This document shows, piece after piece, positions 6,621 to 7,381 of a DNA stretch of 7,381 nt. The DNA is from a bacterium (lineage in GTDB: Bacteria > Patescibacteria > ABY1 > BM507 > VMTK01). The translations under genes were made by a program, and so were the position numbers. The notes under the pieces were generated by a model. That model saw only the letters and a program-made list of their open reading frames with translations, did no database searches and was not told the origin of the DNA. How positions within the stretch are numbered: position 1 is the stretch's first letter; each line of letters starts with the position of its first letter. The DNA lies in assembly GCA_030641105.1 (NCBI GenBank), contig DAOWHZ010000068.1, positions 1 through 7,381 of the forward strand, written 5' to 3'.

Positions 6621-7029
6621 CTCTTGCCAAATCCCAAAACCTATGTTAATATAACAATTGTAATCCCAAATAGAGATTACTGCGTTAAATTAATAATAAA
6701 TTCTACTGATTGGACAACAACTTTGGCTGTCAAGGGTATAAATATTTTAAGTTATATCAGATTAAAATGAACTTAAATAACAGTTTATCTTCAACAAACT
6801 CAATAGATGAAGCAATTAATATTAAACTCAAATTATATAAAACTTTGAGTATTTTTGTGTTTGTCTAATTTTCTCAAAACCCTGATTTATGCTTCGTGTT
6901 AATTCGTTTCTTATTCGTTCTATTCGTGTATCACTTTACATAAGAATAAATTAGTTTTAATGAATTAACATTAATAAAAGGCAACTCGTAATCTAAGATA
7001 ACAGCCTCCAACAGTAGAATATTAAATTT
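6621..7029. other. Gene-poor spacer before the RNase Y gene
   Basis: No convincing gene is seen. The spacer holds a 6-bp inverted repeat GTAATC/GATTAC (6660-6665, 6675-6680), a 33-codon open frame from ATG 6767 to TAA 6868 without a ribosome site or recognisable sequence, and three ATTCGT words at 6902, 6913 and 6922. A weak promoter-like pair TTAATA (6971-6976), 17 bases, TAAGAT (6994-6999) could drive the gene at 7030. Confidence 0.5.
6826..6860 (+). terminator. Possible weak hairpin terminator
   Basis: ACTCAAA (6826-6832) and TTTGAGT (6844-6850) form a 7-bp stem around 11 bases, followed by ATTTTTGTGTTT. The stem is AT-rich and far from the receiver stop codon (about 300 bases), so the call is weak. 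Confidence 0.25.
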
Positions 7030-7381
7030 ATGATGGAATATATTATTTATGGCGTTTTGGCTGTGGGCGGCTTTTTTATTGGTTGGTGGGTACGCAAACA
7101 AAGAGCTTTAGCCCAGGTCACTAGCGCTGAAGCCAAAGCTAAAAAAATCCTGACTGACACTAAAGCCAAACAAAAAGAACTCTTATTACAGGCGCAGGAC
7201 AAAGCTTTAAAAATTATTGATGAAGCCAAGCATGAAGATGCAAGACGGCGCCAAGATATTAATAATTTGCAAGCCAGATTAGAAAAAAGAGAAACGGTTT
7301 TTTCACAAAAATTATTATAACTGCAAGACAAACAGCAGCAGCTTTATGATAAAGTTAGCAGGGTTGAAGAAGTTAAAGAAA
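7030..7381 (+). pseudogene. rny: RNase Y, N-terminal part, interrupted by an in-frame stop (cut by window edge)
   Basis: RNase Y is a membrane-anchored endoribonuclease that starts mRNA decay. Only its N-terminal region is in the window. Residues 4-22 form the membrane anchor (IIYGVLAVGGFFIGWWV). A long Ala/Lys/Glu-rich coiled coil follows (AEAKAKKIL, ARRRQDINNLQARLEKRE), the usual layout ahead of the KH and HD domains. The frame starts at ATG 7030, directly followed by a second ATG. Codon 97 is TAA (7318-7320). The same frame then continues with plausible RNase Y coiled coil (LQDKQQQLYDKVSRVEEVKE) to the window edge. A Glu codon GAA at this place would restore a normal protein, so a single G-to-T change explains the break. 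It may be a real nonsense mutation or a base-calling error. No in-frame ATG, GTG or TTG follows within the window. No clear Shine-Dalgarno is seen. Confidence 0.8.

Noticed and set aside
6633..6769. Open stretch in one frame reading YVNITIVIPNRDYCVKL and onward to a TGA at the ATG of the 33-codon ORF
   Set aside because: No start codon context and no family resemblance that I could support.
6767..6868. 33-codon open frame starting at an ATG in the spacer
   Set aside because: No ribosome site, no recognisable sequence, and it overlaps a hairpin. Length is within chance for AT-rich DNA.
3192..7320. Possible recoding of TAA as a sense codon, since TAA stands where Glu would fit in both the FIST remnant and RNase Y
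   Set aside because: The genes at 1356-2138, 3553-5583 and 5762-6529 all end properly at TAA, and the FIST gene has several other lesions. Two independent mutations or base errors are simpler.
7047..7331. Minus-strand open frame of 94 codons
   Set aside because: Shadow of the RNase Y coiled coil, with no independent support.

Overview
The window looks like a piece of a genome from the Candidate Phyla Radiation (Patescibacteria, most likely a Parcubacteria-type lineage). The evidence is indirect: AT-rich DNA, a lysine-rich tail on GyrA, a lysine-rich single-pass membrane protein next to it, a 7TM histidine kinase with a tandem-receiver partner, and GC-rich palindromes and low-complexity repeats of the ATGCGAAT and TCAAATCACAA kind in otherwise AT-rich spacers. 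There is no rRNA or tRNA to fix the taxonomy. The standard code is consistent with every intact gene, all of which end in TAA.

Minus-strand block (1-2138). Bases 1-1062 are the first 354 codons of DNA gyrase subunit A, with about 78 extra lysine-rich residues at the N-terminus. A gene-free gap (1063-1355) is filled by an imperfect inverted repeat of about 256 bp flanked by GTTATGAG direct repeats. Next upstream is a 260-residue unrecognised protein with a basic tail, one membrane segment and an acidic coiled coil (1356-2138). Its tail has been invaded by two copies of a palindromic repeat read in two different frames. A good sigma-70-type promoter lies at 2216-2244.

Plus-strand signalling block (2400-6529). 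After a divergent promoter region comes a decayed FIST-domain gene (about 2620-3556), truncated at its 5' end and carrying several frameshifts, one in-frame TAA and an internal deletion. Its last reading frame ends in a TGA that overlaps the ATG of an intact 676-residue membrane histidine kinase (7TM-type sensor, PAS, HisKA, HATPase). A 178-bp spacer packed with ATGCGAAT repeats and a GC palindrome separates the kinase from a 255-residue protein made only of two receiver domains. Together they look like a FIST / kinase / receiver signalling module whose FIST part has been lost.

Downstream region (6530-7381). Directly after the receiver gene, on the minus strand, lies a fragment of about 90 bp homologous to the membrane segment of the 260-residue protein at 1356-2138, a relic of a second copy. 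The rest of the gap (to 7029) has only weak hairpins, ATTCGT repeats and one doubtful 33-codon ORF. The window ends in the start of an RNase Y gene (membrane anchor and coiled coil) interrupted by an in-frame TAA at codon 97, beyond which the same frame continues RNase Y-like sequence to the window edge.

The main themes are gene decay (FIST, the TM-protein relic, possibly rny) and spread of small palindromic or inverted repeats into spacers and one coding region.
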